A stretch of DNA of 64,000 nucleotides from Hemileia vastatrix (taxonomy: Eukaryota; Basidiomycota; Pucciniomycetes; Pucciniales; Zaghouaniaceae), in the NCBI GenBank assembly GCA_030280995.1, contig JASXTE010000005.1, positions 31,137,501-31,201,500 on the forward strand. Reading direction: 5' to 3'. Below, one piece after another: positions 43,121-54,660 of the stretch. Made by a program: the position numbers and the translations under genes. Under the pieces are notes generated by a model. The model was given only the letters and a program-made list of their open reading frames with translations, did no database searches and had not been told where the DNA came from. Numbering within the stretch: the first letter of the stretch is position 1; every line of letters begins with the position of its first letter.

Positions 43121-44940
43121 AAGTGTCCTTCTGAAAAACAGTCTGTTTCTCAGAAAGACATTTTGATAATGAATACTACATGCACTTGTATAGATAAAAT
43201 ACATAATTGATATTCATTATCAAGATGTCCTTCTTAGCATCAGACCATTGTTCAGAAGGACCCTTTTGACCAAGTCTGGAATAACTTCACTTTTATGGCT
43301 CACCAAAAATCCAATACCAAGACCATTAGAACACCTCATGGCATACAGATCACCTCAAGTGTCTACCTGAACAACGGTCAGACTCTCAGAAGGACACTTT
43401 GATAATGCATATAAAAATTTAATATATCTATACAAGTGCATATTGTATTCATGATCAAAGTTTCCCTGTGAGAATCGGACCATTGTTCAGAAGGAAACTT
43501 TTGATCAGTTCAGGGGTAACTTCACTTTTATGGCTCACAAAAAATCAAATTCCAAGACCATTAAAATACCTCATGGCATACATATTACCTCAAGTGTCCT
43601 TCTGAACAATGGTCCAACGCTCAGAAGGACACTTTGATAGTGCATATCATCTATGTGCAATGTCTGTATAAGTGCATGTTGTATTCATTATCAAAGTGTC
43701 ATTCTGTGCATTGGAACATTGTTCAGGAGGACCTTTTTGACAGATTCTGGATCAACTTCACTTTCATGGCTAACCAAAAGTCAATAAGTAAGCTTTTTAG
43801 AAGAGCTTAAGGCCTTTTTATACGCAATATTAAAGTGTCCTTCTGAACAATAGTTTGATGCTCAGAAGGAAACTTTGATGATGAATACAACTTGCACTTT
43901 TATAGATATATTACAAGTTTGATATGCATTTTCAAGATGTCCTTCTGAGCATCATACTGTTGTTCAGGAGGATACTTGAATCAATCTATATAAAACAAGA
44001 TATTTTAATGGACTTAGAATTTGATTTTTGGTGAGCCATAAAAATGAAGTTGTCCCAGACTTGGTCAAAAGTTTCTTCCTCAAAAATGGTCAGATGCTCA
44101 GAAGGACACTTTGAAAATGAATACAACATGCATTTTTATAGATATAATTCTTTTTTATATGCATTATCAAGATGTCCTTCTGAGCATTGGACTGTTGTTC
44201 AGAAGGACACTTGAGTTAATCTGTATGCCATGAGGTATTTTAATGGTCTTGGAATTGGATTTTTGGTGATCCATAAAAGTGAATTTGTCCCAGACATGGT
44301 CAAAAGTGTCCTTTTGAACAACGGTTTGATGCTCAGAAGTTCACTTTGATAATGAATACAACATGCACTTATACAGACATACCACATAGATGATATGCAC
44401 TATCAAAGTGTCCTTCTGAGTGTTGGTCTGTTGTTCAGAAGGACACTTTTGACCAAGTCTGGGACAACTTCACTTTTATGGCTAATCAGAAATCAATATG
44501 TAAGCTTATAATAAGGAAGCTTCCATCCCTCTTTTTATGCAGTTCTCAAAATTCCCTTCTGAACAACAGTCCAACGCTCAGAAGGACACTTTTATAATGA
44601 ATACAACATTCACTTGTATAGATATATTACATTTTTATGTGCATTATTTAAATGTCCTTCTGAGCATTGCACCGTTATTCAGGAGGACACTTTTGACCAA
44701 TTCTGGGGAAAATTCACTTTTATGGCTCACCAAAAATCAAATTCTTAGTCTATTGAAACACCTCATGACATGCAGATTAACTCAAGTGTCCTCCTGAACA
44801 ACGGTCTGATCCTCAGAAGCACACTTTGATAACAAATACAACATGCATTTGTATAGATATAATACATGTTTAATATGCATTATCAACATGTCCTTCTGAG
44901 TGTCAGACTGTTGTTCAGAAGGACACTTTGCACCATTTGT
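43121..44940. repeat. Hairpin satellite, block 3
   Basis: Sixteen more hairpins near 43124, 43225, 43361, 43457, 43595, 43693, 43834, 43934, 44067, 44168, 44306, 44404, 44548, 44650, 44783 and 44884. The unit is the same as in block 1. Loops again alternate between the ACAACGGTCTGATGC type and its complement, and the spacer with AATACAACATGCA lies between hairpins of opposite loop orientation. Some stems have mutated on one side. Confidence 0.88.
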
Positions 44941-46116
44941 CGGAACATACAATACTATCATTTTTGATGGATGAAGCCATAATCTTGACAAAAAGACTGT
45001 TATGCATATTTGTTACTAATAACTTTCTTTCTAGTAGTTTAGTTTCAATATTAATTATCTTGAGTTTAAATATAATCATACTACCCTTAAATGAATTGTG
45101 AAGATGTATTAAGTTTAGAAGAAAGTCCTTGATATTTTACCAGACAATTTTGTTGTGAATTAAAGTTTGTTTATCATTTAACATTCTGGTAGATTTTTGA
45201 TTCCCTCTTATTATGTTAACTAAATATACAAAACTATAGAAATACAATAAAATTTCTTCTTATTGGATTTTTTTACATGCTTACTGTCATATTGGAAGAA
45301 TTTAGTAAAGGAAACATTCTATTCAGTTTGAATAAATTTAATATTGTGTAATTATAAACTATTTGATAAGCGTGCTATTAATTTTTATACATTATTCATA
45401 GAGCAAGTCAAGTTAAAATTAACATTTTTGGATTTTTTTACATATCTTGTTATAATTAATATTAGTCCAAGTTTGTGCTGCGGGGTGACTGAGTGGCCCA
45501 AATCTGCTCCTGTCACATAATATATGTATTATCCCAAAATTTGGTCAAATTAAGTCTTTGTAAATAATTTTCTGCTTTGGTTTATATATAAAGGGTTTTA
45601 TTTGAAAGTATTTTCCTTTGTTTTATTTTGGAACAGATCCCAAAACAACAAAGGAAAATACTCTCTTTTTCTTATCATACTAGCAATATATGCAAATATA
45701 TATTTATATAGCAATGAATACAATTTTCAAATTAAAGTATCTCCCAATATTAATTTTTAATGTTAAAATTTTAATTTTCATTGCTTTTCATGTACAAGTG
45801 CCCCATGAAAGTATAACTAGTCTCTTTTCTTCTGTTATTAACCCCTGAATTATCATCAGATTGATGGCCCACTCCCTTCTTAGCTTATCCCATTGTGCAA
45901 CATACTTGTGAAAAAATCTGCTTCCATTGATATATTAATCCTCCGTTTCTGTCCCATAAATCTCAACTTTTGTACTTTTTTTCAATTTACCTAATAAATT
46001 ATTAATCTCAATACAATATTTTTATTTGATAATTTAAATATAATCATAAATTTTCTCAAAACTTGATTCATACCCTTTTTCTCATCAATAACCAATTTCT
46101 TGAATAACCAGTCAAA
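44941..46116. other. AT-rich region upstream of gene Y with a 56-bp hairpin
   Basis: An inverted repeat at 45607-45662 has a perfect 16-bp stem, AGTATTTTCCTTTGTT with AACAAAGGAAAATACT, about 25 bp after a TATA-like TATATATAAAGGG. No gene was seen. A TGACTGAGTGG near 45486 resembles a tRNA A box but no tRNA can be folded. Confidence 0.6.
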
Positions 46117-48133
46117 ATGTCAAGTAATGGAAACCCAACACCTCCCATCTGTAAATTTTCTCTCTTTATCTCTATTTGTTATATTAAGTTACAAATACTT
46201 TTTTTTCTTAAAATCTGTGATCTATTAGCTCCAACATTCTTTTCATCAAAATCTTGTTCACTTTCCCAATTCAAGCAATTTCAACTAGAAAAACAGCCAC
46301 CGCATGGGAAATCTCCACATCTCCCCTCTCTTTCAGTTGAAAGGACCGAAATCACTTGAGCTCAGTATGGAAAAATACTCAAATTCACTAAAGACAAGAC
46401 ACAAGAATTTATGTCAATCCTTAGCAAGAGGCCAATTCCCTCTTATATTTTGAATGCTTACAATAAGGTGCTGGAGTGTATCATTGATCTTGAAAAATGT
46501 AAGTATTAAACTCAAATATATTTCTATTTTTTATTGAAATAATTATTTATCTTCTCTAATTAAACCTAATAAATATTCAGCTTACAAAAAAAGGTGTCAT
46601 CCCACCTGACAAAGTAATTGCCATCAAAGATGATGGTGAAAATGTCAATGACAAAGTTGATTGCCAAGGTGAAGGTTCAGCATCTGGTGTCAAAAATCAA
46701 CAAAATATTTGACAATCTAAATGAGTTAAATTGTTCAAGAGCTCAGCTTTTTTCCTGGATACTAAACCTCCTCCCAAAGATTCATCTCAGCAAGAATCTC
46801 AAAATTCTAAACAAGCCACCCAAAATATTTTTAAAAAGTATGTTTTTTTTTGTAAAGATATCAAATTTCTTGTATGTTTTTTAACTTCAAAGCTAACTTC
46901 AAGTTAATTCTTTTTTTTATAATTAATTATATTTTTTATCTATCATTTAATTTCTAAAAGACGTCATTCCTCCTCTGAATCCAATAATAATGAAGCATCC
47001 TCTCAAGAAAATGATGAGAAAGCTGAAGAAGATAACAATGTTGATGAAGAAATATCAACTGATGATCCAACACATGAATAAAAAATTATTAATCCTCCTT
47101 CTTCTCGGGCTCAGGAATAAGTAGATGAAGAAAGTGATTCTGATACAACATTACAGAAGACAACTTCAACTTCATTTCAAAAGACTTGATCCCTTGCTCA
47201 ATCATCTTCATATTTCAATATTTTGATTCTGAAATGTATCTTATCAAATAAACTTTTAGCTCTTTTACCTACTTGATCACTCCCTTAAACTCGTACAATG
47301 ATCAACAATCCAACATTTCAGAAGCAAATAGTGCAGCTAAATCAATTTTTTGATGGTAAAATTATTGGAAATAAGATACTTAAGGCTGAGAAAGATGTCA
47401 AGATCTTATTGAATGTGCGAAAATCAGTTTCTCTTGAAGAGAATAATACTACTATGCCAAAGTTGAAGTTCTTATGAAAAAAATTGTCTCAGAATAATTG
47501 GCTTGCAAAAATTAATAAAATATGTATGTATCCATCTATTTCAGTTTCTTTGATTTTCTATTTCTTACTAATTACTTTCCTTTTTTTCATTCAGCTTTAA
47601 AATTTCTCGATGTCAACCCTTCACAGATGTGGGTGGTTGATAATATATATTTTGAAAAACTTGAAGAACTGTATAATGCAAAAGAACCAAATGCAAACAA
47701 TATTCCTGCTTCAAAGAGGAATTCACACCCTGAATCATTGATTCTACAAATGGTTTTAAAATTAGTAAGCCCCACTACTCACCAGCGACACATGTGTGCA
47801 TCTCTGGTAGCGTCTTCACTCTACCTAACATCACAAGAGTTTACAATCACAACTCCTGAATCATTCCTGAATCCCAATTGTCCTATTGAACAAGGTCTTC
47901 AAATTCTAGAACACCTTACACTTCTGAAAAGTAAGGTTCCCAAAGTTTCAGAAGGCTTGTCACTGCAATCAATCAATACAAGTTTTTGGATGATGCCACT
48001 GCTTCAATTCCAAAATATAATAATTGATGTAATTATTTCAATCATAATCATTAAATCTCAAGAAGCTCATTCCAGAATGACTAATGTGGAAATCAAGAAG
48101 AAACAACAGTTAAATAAAAAAGAAAAACACTGA
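46117..48133 (+). pseudogene. Gene Y: decayed multi-exon gene of unknown function
   Basis: The start MSSNGNPTPPI at 46117 is followed by an intron (46149-46228, GTAAAT...CTATTAG) that joins in frame to SPTFFSSKSCSLSQF. Further GT-AG introns lie near 46499-46581, 46838-46960 and 47522-47597. The middle is acidic (ESNNNEASSQENDEKAEEDN). The last part is a 180-codon open stretch, LKFLDVNPSQMWVVDNIYFE to the stop at 48131. Stops at about 46357, 46713, 47079, 47119 and 47475 break it. I recognise no domain. An alternating short-exon structure like gene X suggests a repeated rust gene family. Confidence 0.5.
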
Positions 48134-48708
48134 TATTGAAAAATATGACAAGATCCAAAACCAATCAATTCAGAAGAAGAATATGAATTATGGGAAACAC
48201 AAGTTTCAATCATTTTCTTTTTACTTACTTGATGGAGTTTGGGGTCTATTTTGGTCAGCCAGGCTATACCAGGAGCCCAGTAAATGATATGTTAATTTAT
48301 TGGACCTGAAAGAGGGCGTAAGAATTGAATTTTATGTATATAAATTAATATTTTATTGCATAATAAAATTATATAAGTATCTTATTAAATATAAGTGTTA
48401 TATTAATTTTATTGTTATATAAATTTTTATACATTTAAATTAAGCATAATATATTTTATATTCTACAAATAATGGGGCATTTTTATGTATTTAATAATTA
48501 TAAATTAATAATTAATTAATTACAAACATATATTATAATTATATATGTAAAATTGACTTATAATGTAATTAAATTAATTATTTAAATTTATATATTAGAG
48601 GGTGTCAGTTCTGGCAAATCCGCACTTAACTTAAGTGCGGATTTCAAACCAAATCAGCACTTACAAATCAGCACTTAAATTTTGCAAAAAAGTCACTTAT
48701 TTCAAAAA

Positions 48709-48990
48709 AGGGTGTCAGTTATGACCTCAAATCAGCACTTTTTTCCCGTTTTTTTTCACAACCACATTTTGGCCACAAAACATCCCTTCCTTTCTTACCC
48801 CATCCCTGTCACATGTGGCACACTGACCTTCCTCGCTACCTACCCATCAATCCTCGGCACACACCCCTTCCTGACATTTTCAATATTTTGACCAGGCATG
48901 TTTACATTCTTTTTTACTTATTTCTTTTACTTCTTAATCTTTTTTCTATGGGTGTCAGTTCTGACCTCAAATAAGCACTTTTTTTGTGAT
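48709..48990. repeat. Internal copies of the H2 terminus
   Basis: GGTGTCAGTTATGACCTCAA at 48711 and GGTGTCAGTTCTGACCTCAA at 48952 repeat the terminal motif in the same orientation as the left end at 48601. Each is followed by AGCAC, a T-rich tract and CAACCACATTTTGGCCACA or a near copy. They divide the left 0.5 kb into tandem, TIR-headed segments. Confidence 0.8.
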
Positions 48991-49149
48991 TTTTTTTTCA
49001 AAACCACATGTTGGCCACATCATCCCTTTCTTTCACATACCATTTTGTACTCTCCAAATGTCCTCTTTGTGTACTTCATTCACTTGGGTTGGTATTTTGG
49101 TTTGTTGCATATTCATTTTTTTTGGAATTTACGGTGAAATTTTTTTTTT

Positions 49150-50175
49150 TGGATGGCTCATTGGTTTTCCTTCACCAGCTCAACATGAAATCGCATATTT
49201 TGTCAGTGATTTTTTTTTTCATTCATCCCTCATATCCTTTTCCTATTCTCCTCCAACATCCCTCAAACAATTTGGTTTCATTCATTTTGTCATCTCATCT
49301 CTCCAGGTAAGTCACTTTATTCTTTTTTTTGATTTTTTGATTACTAATTATAATTTTTTTTGTTTTTTTCTGTTTATTTTATTTTTTTTATCTAAATTTT
49401 TTTTGTAAGTGGTTATTTTGGATTTCAATGGTATAATTAACCTTTTTTTCTCTCCCTCTTTACTTTCTTTTTTAGCTCCATCACCCTACTCTTCATCCCT
49501 CCTTGGCATGGTCATTATCCCCCCTTTCCCTTATTTCACTTTTTTTTGGCTCCATTTCATTGAAACACATACATTGCACATTCTTTATGCATTTCACTTA
49601 CTCCATATTCAATTTCCCCACAATTCCAACATCAATCTTTCTCACTCTATTTTTCCTACTTTTCAATCAAGGTAAGTTTCATCTCCTTTTTTTCATGCCT
49701 ATATTATATCTCATTCCTTTTATGAAAAGTTCATACTTAAAAAAATGTATGACTCTTATCTGGATAACAGTGAACTTATAAAACTCCTTTTGATCTCATC
49801 TTCATTACCACTTTTCAAGTTTTTGTAAAATTTTGAAAATCAGACTCGGAATTACAGTTAGGTTTATTCAAATCTAATTTTCTTTTTATTGAAGATTCTC
49901 CTGAAGGCTACCTTTCATTTCCCACAAACAGATTTGAATTTGATTCAGTGGTTGCTGAGATATTGACCGTTAAAGTTGAGCCTTTTTTTTCCCAATTTAA
50001 ATTTTTATTTCACTTTTTTACGTAACAAATTAGGGTTAGGTTTATTTAAATCACATGTCCTTTAACTGAATATTCTACTAATGCATATCTTTCATTTCCC
50101 TCAAACAGGTTTGAATTAGGTTCAGTGGTTGCTGAGATTTTGACCTTTGAAGTTGAGCCTTTTTTCCAAATTTCA
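49150..50175. repeat. H2 interior shared with H1, with an about 176-bp tandem duplication
   Basis: 49150-49320 matches 14343-14510 in H1. Further on, a unit containing TTAGGTTTATT and TTCAGTGGTTGCTGAGAT occurs twice (49850-50000 and 50027-50172). Otherwise T-rich sequence without a supportable gene. Confidence 0.65.
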
Positions 50176-50240
50176 CTTGTCTTACTTCACATTTTTATAT
50201 TGCATATTTAGAGGATAAGGATTCTGAAACTCTTATATGA

Positions 50241-50897
50241 TTATTATCTAGGCATTTCAATTATATAGGCATATATTGGTTGCTCAAGAATATCACTAAA
50301 GCTCAAAAAGATGAAGATTTTTGCCTATGGGACACTCTACCTTCCTTTAACTCTTTTCTTGCTCTTCGACTCAAAAAGCACTGTAATAAAGCATTTGAAA
50401 AAAATCATGAACTTGCAACCAAAGTTGGAATACCGAATTGGTGTGACTCCAAATGGGAAGATATCAGCCATGAATATCTTTTATTTTCTAATTTTATTAT
50501 CACTCATTCTGGATTTCACAATAAAATTCACACCGATACCAAGGACACCAATTTTCTTACTTTTGGTATATTCTCATATATCAAACTGATTACTGGCCAA
50601 CCAATACCATCTCCAGCTAAAATCAAATGAAATGGTTTATATTTTCCAGACCACCGGTGCATCATTGATTTTGGTTTGGGAAATGGTATCATCAAAACTA
50701 TTTGGAATTCTTCTAAGGATAATCATCAAACGACCAAAGCTCCTCCTGGTTTGGAATCCTGTCAAGATTTAACACATTTTGGTTGCTCATTTCAAATCAG
50801 TCATAAGTTGATTCAAAGAATCAATAAGGTAATGAAAGAAGGTAAAGTTAATCGATTTAAAAAAACTTTATTTAGATCCAAAAAGTATGGGGATTAG
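50241..50897 (+). pseudogene. Tet-like 2OG-Fe(II) dioxygenase fragment
   Basis: An open stretch enters from about 50241 and runs to a TGA at 50628. The frame continues after it, without shift, to 50895. It holds the metal site of Tet/JBP-like 2OG-Fe(II) oxygenases: H-x-D in FHNKIHTDTKD (residues 84-86 counted from 50280), then FPDHRCIIDF and a distal His in SSKDNHQTT (codon 50724). This family is expanded in rusts and other basidiomycetes. Members related to TET oxidise 5-methylcytosine, but the activity of the fungal ones varies. The N-terminal part is not clear, perhaps an upstream exon is missing. Recognition is by pattern only. Confidence 0.55.
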
Positions 50898-51199
50898 AGT
50901 TGTCATCGAAAATTTTATATTTTTTCGTAAATTTTTAATAAATATTTTTTATGTATCAATTTCCTCAACTAAAGTAATGGGCCAACAACCTTGTGTTGTA
51001 TAAAAGGTAATCATGATAACATTTATTTGTTTCATGGGGTTCCTCTAGCTTATACCTGTGGAAAGTCCCTAACTTTTGTTTCTAGACTTGGTCTGCATTT
51101 TGGCTTGAGGGATTGTCATTACTTTAAACTAGGGAAAGTGATATATATTAGATATTTATTTAATAATTTACATAATTATATTAAATTTAGATGACTTCC

Positions 51200-51375
51200 A
51201 CCACTTACTTCAATAAAATGCAGGGGGGGGGTATTGCCAAATTTTCAAATCTGACATGTGAAATTGATGACTTAGAAAAATTTTGGTGATATCCACCCCT
51301 TGCTTCAATAAAATGCAGGGGAGAGTATTGCCAATTTTTTAAAACAGATATAGAATTTTTTTGACTTGTAAATAT
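51200..51375. repeat. 92-bp type repeats in H2, about two copies
   Basis: Units starting CTTCAATAAAATGCAGGGG at 51206 and 51302 match the 16118-16520 repeats of H1, including GTATTGCCAA and GGTGATATCCACC near the unit end. They lie just beyond the broken end of the transposase. 50898-51199 has no recognised feature. Confidence 0.75.
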
Positions 51376-51404
51376 TTTGGTGAAAATTTTTGACAAGAAT
51401 GGGA

Positions 51405-52033
51405 AAGTAATTGTTTCCACCTTGAGCAGGTTTCTGGCTCAAAGTAATAGCAGTACCATCAACAAAACCAATACATCCTGGGAAGCCCTCTGCTTGCATA
51501 ACCTGAGATGATTCAAGTCGCTCTTCTTTTGTTGGCCAGGTGAGAAGTTGAGATTACAAGGAGTTGATGGCAGTGATACATTGTTTGGTATAAGTGTTAA
51601 CTGAACCATACCCTAAATCAAAGACATTTTCTAAACGTTTCAAAGCGGCTCCATTACCATTTGAACCCAAATGACATAGTGTGATGTCCAATTGAATTGA
51701 AGGATGTTGTTGTTCTTTTTGAGAATTATTGTGAAATATGGGATGATCCTGAATAAGCTCAAGCAATTTAAAGAAATATTCCTGTGAAGTCCTGAACAGC
51801 TGTCTAAAACTGGGTGTAGATAGTTTAAGAAGTGTTTGGATGGTGTACTTGGGGGTATGAAGTACTTGAGGCTTTCTGTGAAGAAGGTAATGTTTCGTGG
51901 CCATTTTTGATAAAAAGACAAAATCTTCTTCTAGATCAGAATCAGAATCGCAATCAGAGTCCAAGAGCAGTTCAAGAGCCATGAAATTCATTGCTTTATG
52001 TAATTTATCACGATTTGAAAGTGAGGAAGGCAT
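51405..52033 (-). pseudogene. H2 Harbinger transposase, N-terminal half
   Basis: ATG at 52033 (minus) gives MPSSLSNRDKLHKAMNF, an acidic DSDCDSDSDLEED stretch and RQLFRTSQEYFFKLLELIQD. GNGAALKRLENVFDLGYGSV is the conserved helix-turn-helix-like part that H1 also has. After a TAA at 51554 the frame continues to GFPGCIGFVDGTAITLSQKP, which includes the first catalytic Asp, and ends at about 51405. The second Asp and the Glu are absent, so the protein is inactive. It may still bind the termini, which is inference. Confidence 0.82.
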
Positions 52034-53131
52034 AACTCTTATATGATATGATATGAAGATGTAAGTGATGTACAATGTTTTGAGTTATGAAGTGTTATGC
52101 TGTGGAGTGCTGCGTATGAATGGGATGATGCTGACAAATCAGTGAAATGGGACTTGATGGTGAAATCAGCACTTTTGGTTTAGAAAGTGCGGATTTGAGT
52201 GAAATAAGTGACTTATTTCATTTTGAAATCCACCAGTATTGGGGCTAGTGTGTTTTGGAAATCCGCACTTATTTAAGTGCGGATTTGGTCAAATTTAAGT
52301 GCAGATTTGTAAGTGCAGATTTGCCAGAACTGACACCCCCTATTAAATAAAACTTCATATATTATTAAACAATAATATTGGGCGCTTCTTTTGACCCTTA
52401 ATTGTGTCAGGAAAAATTATTAAATAAATTATAACTCTTATTTAATAACATAGTATTAAAATACCCACTTTAAAATTACAAATATCATTAAATTAATTAT
52501 ATGTTTCATTTAAACTAATTATTGAATTAATTACATAGTTAAAACAATTAATTAAAATTTCTTTAAACTGGATTGAATTTATTATATGAATTTTTGACGT
52601 GAAAATAATTTTATTTGTTTTACTTAAAATCTTTACATGTCACTATAATGTCTGGTTTGGATTATTTTACTCATTGTTCTCATGTTTCAGACTTACTTGG
52701 TTACTAATTATTTTAATTAAGTGTTTTGGGAAGTCATGGTGGAAAAATGGTTAATTGCTCATGGGTTTCAGTTAATTGTTTCATATTTTTCTCTTAATAT
52801 CCATGTTTCATTTCTACTCTTTTATATTTTTGTTTTAGCTTATTACTATTTTGTATTTACTGATTTGTGGCGCTTCAGAGGTCCCTTGGTCTATAAAAGG
52901 GCTTTGGGTAATCCCCTTTAACCCATCACTTACTTTACACTCAACTTGAACATACTTTTAATATATACACGTTTATTATCATTTTAATTAGTATTATAAA
53001 TCTAATTTGAATTTTATATAAATGACTACAGGTTGCAATAGGTCTAATAAGAATTAATGGTGTCTGCCGCGCATTGGAAATAAATACTTTTTAAATTATT
53101 ATATTGAAATTTATTAAACCCTCACTGTTGT

Positions 53132-54405
53132 TGTGGCATTCCAAATCTGGGTAGGCTACTTAGGTGAAAATTTGATTGGACCTTGATTGGAAGAAAATCA
53201 TGGTGTTAGCAGGTGTTAATTTGGTTGAAGGGAGTTAACTGGATTTTTTTTGGGTGGGTTTATGGTGATTTTTTTGGAGGATTTATGGTGATTTCTTTTG
53301 GAGGATTTATGGTGTTTTGGAATGGATATATGTTGGTATTCCTATTGTTATTTGATGGTTTCATGGATTGGGTATTGGTTTTACTGGATTTTCTAGGGCT
53401 CTCTTGGTATTTTTGGTGGATGCAGTTTGCTCATGGAGTAGCCATTTTTTTCCGGTGCGCTCCGGTGCGCTCCGGTTTGCTCTGGTGATTTTCCGGTGCA
53501 AAAGCAAAGTGACTGTGGCAAAGTTTGGTCATTTGTGCAAAAGGTCTGGGCACTGTGGCAAATTTTGGTCACTGCAGAAAATTCTGGGCACTGTGGAAAA
53601 GTTTGGTCACTGTAGAAAAGTCTGATAACCAGTGCAAAGTTTGGTCACTGTGCCAAAAGTTTGGCTATTGTGGCAAAATTTGGTTAGAAAGTTATTATGC
53701 TTACTAGATCAATAGTTTATTGTAGATCATATGCATTTAGGGTATTGTTGGAAAGGTCTGGAGAAGGAGAATCATATAGGGGAGGGGAGAATCTCAGTCT
53801 TCTACATGTTTTTTGTCTTTTGTTTCGATAATAAGGGCCTTTTTTGTTAATTAACAATTTTTAACATATAACAACAATTATAATAAAAAATATCAACATA
53901 TAGGGTACCATTGGATAGCTCTCTTCCTGGTGGAATAAAATTTATTTCTTTTCTTATAAAATTTATAAGATAAAAATATAATAAAGAACACTCTTTAATT
54001 TTGGTGGGAAACTGGATAAATCTGGGGCAGACCTTTAATTAGGCACCTTTGAACAGATCATCCCAAGGGTAGTTTTTGGGGTACTTTATTGTACTTTTCA
54101 GTCTCTGGGGCAAGTTTTGCGGCTTGTTCCAAGTATTTTCTGTGACTGGTATCAGTGTAATCTTGTATTAGGTATTTTTTTGGGGGTGTAATCATTTATT
54201 GCACTTATTTTTTCTCCATATTATAGGTTTCCAACACTTTCAAAGTCTTTCTCTCAGATTTTCAAATTATCCAACTCTTCAAGCAGATCTTCAAGCTTAG
54301 TTAATTGAATCTTATGTTTACTTAGAGGGACAGGGATTTCTTTTTGTTTTTCCAACTCCCTTGGATTCTGCCTGCAGCAAGGTGACTGTAGGAGTCTACT
54401 CTACA
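53132..54405 (+). repeat. 5' LTR of element D (1274 bp)
   Basis: It runs from TGTGGCATTCC to AGTCTACTCTACA before the PBS. Near 53450 a GC-rich CCGGTGCGCT motif is repeated, and from 53510 to 53680 there is an array of about 34-bp units built from GGCAAAGTTTGGTCACTG and AGAAAAGTCTGGGCACTG. Small open frames are not genes. Confidence 0.9.
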
Positions 54406-54409
54406 TTTT

Positions 54410-54660
54410 TGGCACCCAACGTGGGGTTTGAATTCTCTAGCTTCTGAAGAAACTTACTTGTTGGACTTCTTGATTTTGGTTTTCTGGTTGTTGGATTTTG
54501 ATTGGTTGGTTATTTGGTGATTCTGGTAACTGGCTGAACCAGTACAGGATCTGTGGTAGTAGGGATCTAGGTATAAGGCTGAACCCTTGTAGGATATTGT
54601 CGGTTGTCTGGTAAAGGGCTGAACCCTTGCAGATTTTATTGGTTTCTGGTGCTATTTTGG
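54410..54660 (+). promoter_or_regulatory. Primer-binding site and leader of element D
   Basis: TGGCACCCAACGTGGGG at 54410-54426 is the primer-binding site. The leader up to the gag start at 54661 has GGCTGAACC three times (54531, 54580, 54617), the last two within a near-repeat GGCTGAACCCTTG. These could be part of the packaging signal, but this is only inference. Confidence 0.7.

Larger units (their letters stand above)
48597..52341. mobile_element. H2: TIR transposon related to H1
   Basis: Left end AGAGGGTGTCAGTTCTGGCA, right end the complement of AGGGGGTGTCAGTTCTGGCA. The duplication is ATT on both sides (48594-48596, 52342-52344), again 3 bp. Inside are the N-terminal half of a Harbinger transposase on the minus strand, a Tet-like dioxygenase fragment on the plus strand, and 92-bp repeats shared with H1. 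Lacking the rest of the transposase, it is non-autonomous today. Confidence 0.88.
48252..53131 (+). repeat. LTR of the TGTCAGCC family split by H2 (48252-48596 and 52342-53131)
   Basis: GGTCAGCCAGGCTATACCAG at 48252 matches the start of the LTRs at 4931 and 39829, with the CCCAGTAAA block after it. H2 interrupts it at 48597. To the right of H2 a TATA box (TCTATAAAAGGGC near 52890) fits the U3/R border. The right end is cut by or adjoins element D at 53132. Assignment of the right half rests on position and TATA box only. Confidence 0.45.

Noticed and set aside
37924..44940. CRISPR-like array of spaced repeats
   Set aside because: Spacers are themselves repeated in two kinds, repeats are palindromes in alternating orientation, and the genome is clearly eukaryotic.
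45480..45520. tRNA-like A-box motif (TGACTGAGTGG)
   Set aside because: No matching acceptor stem, anticodon arm or B box follows, so no tRNA gene can be supported.
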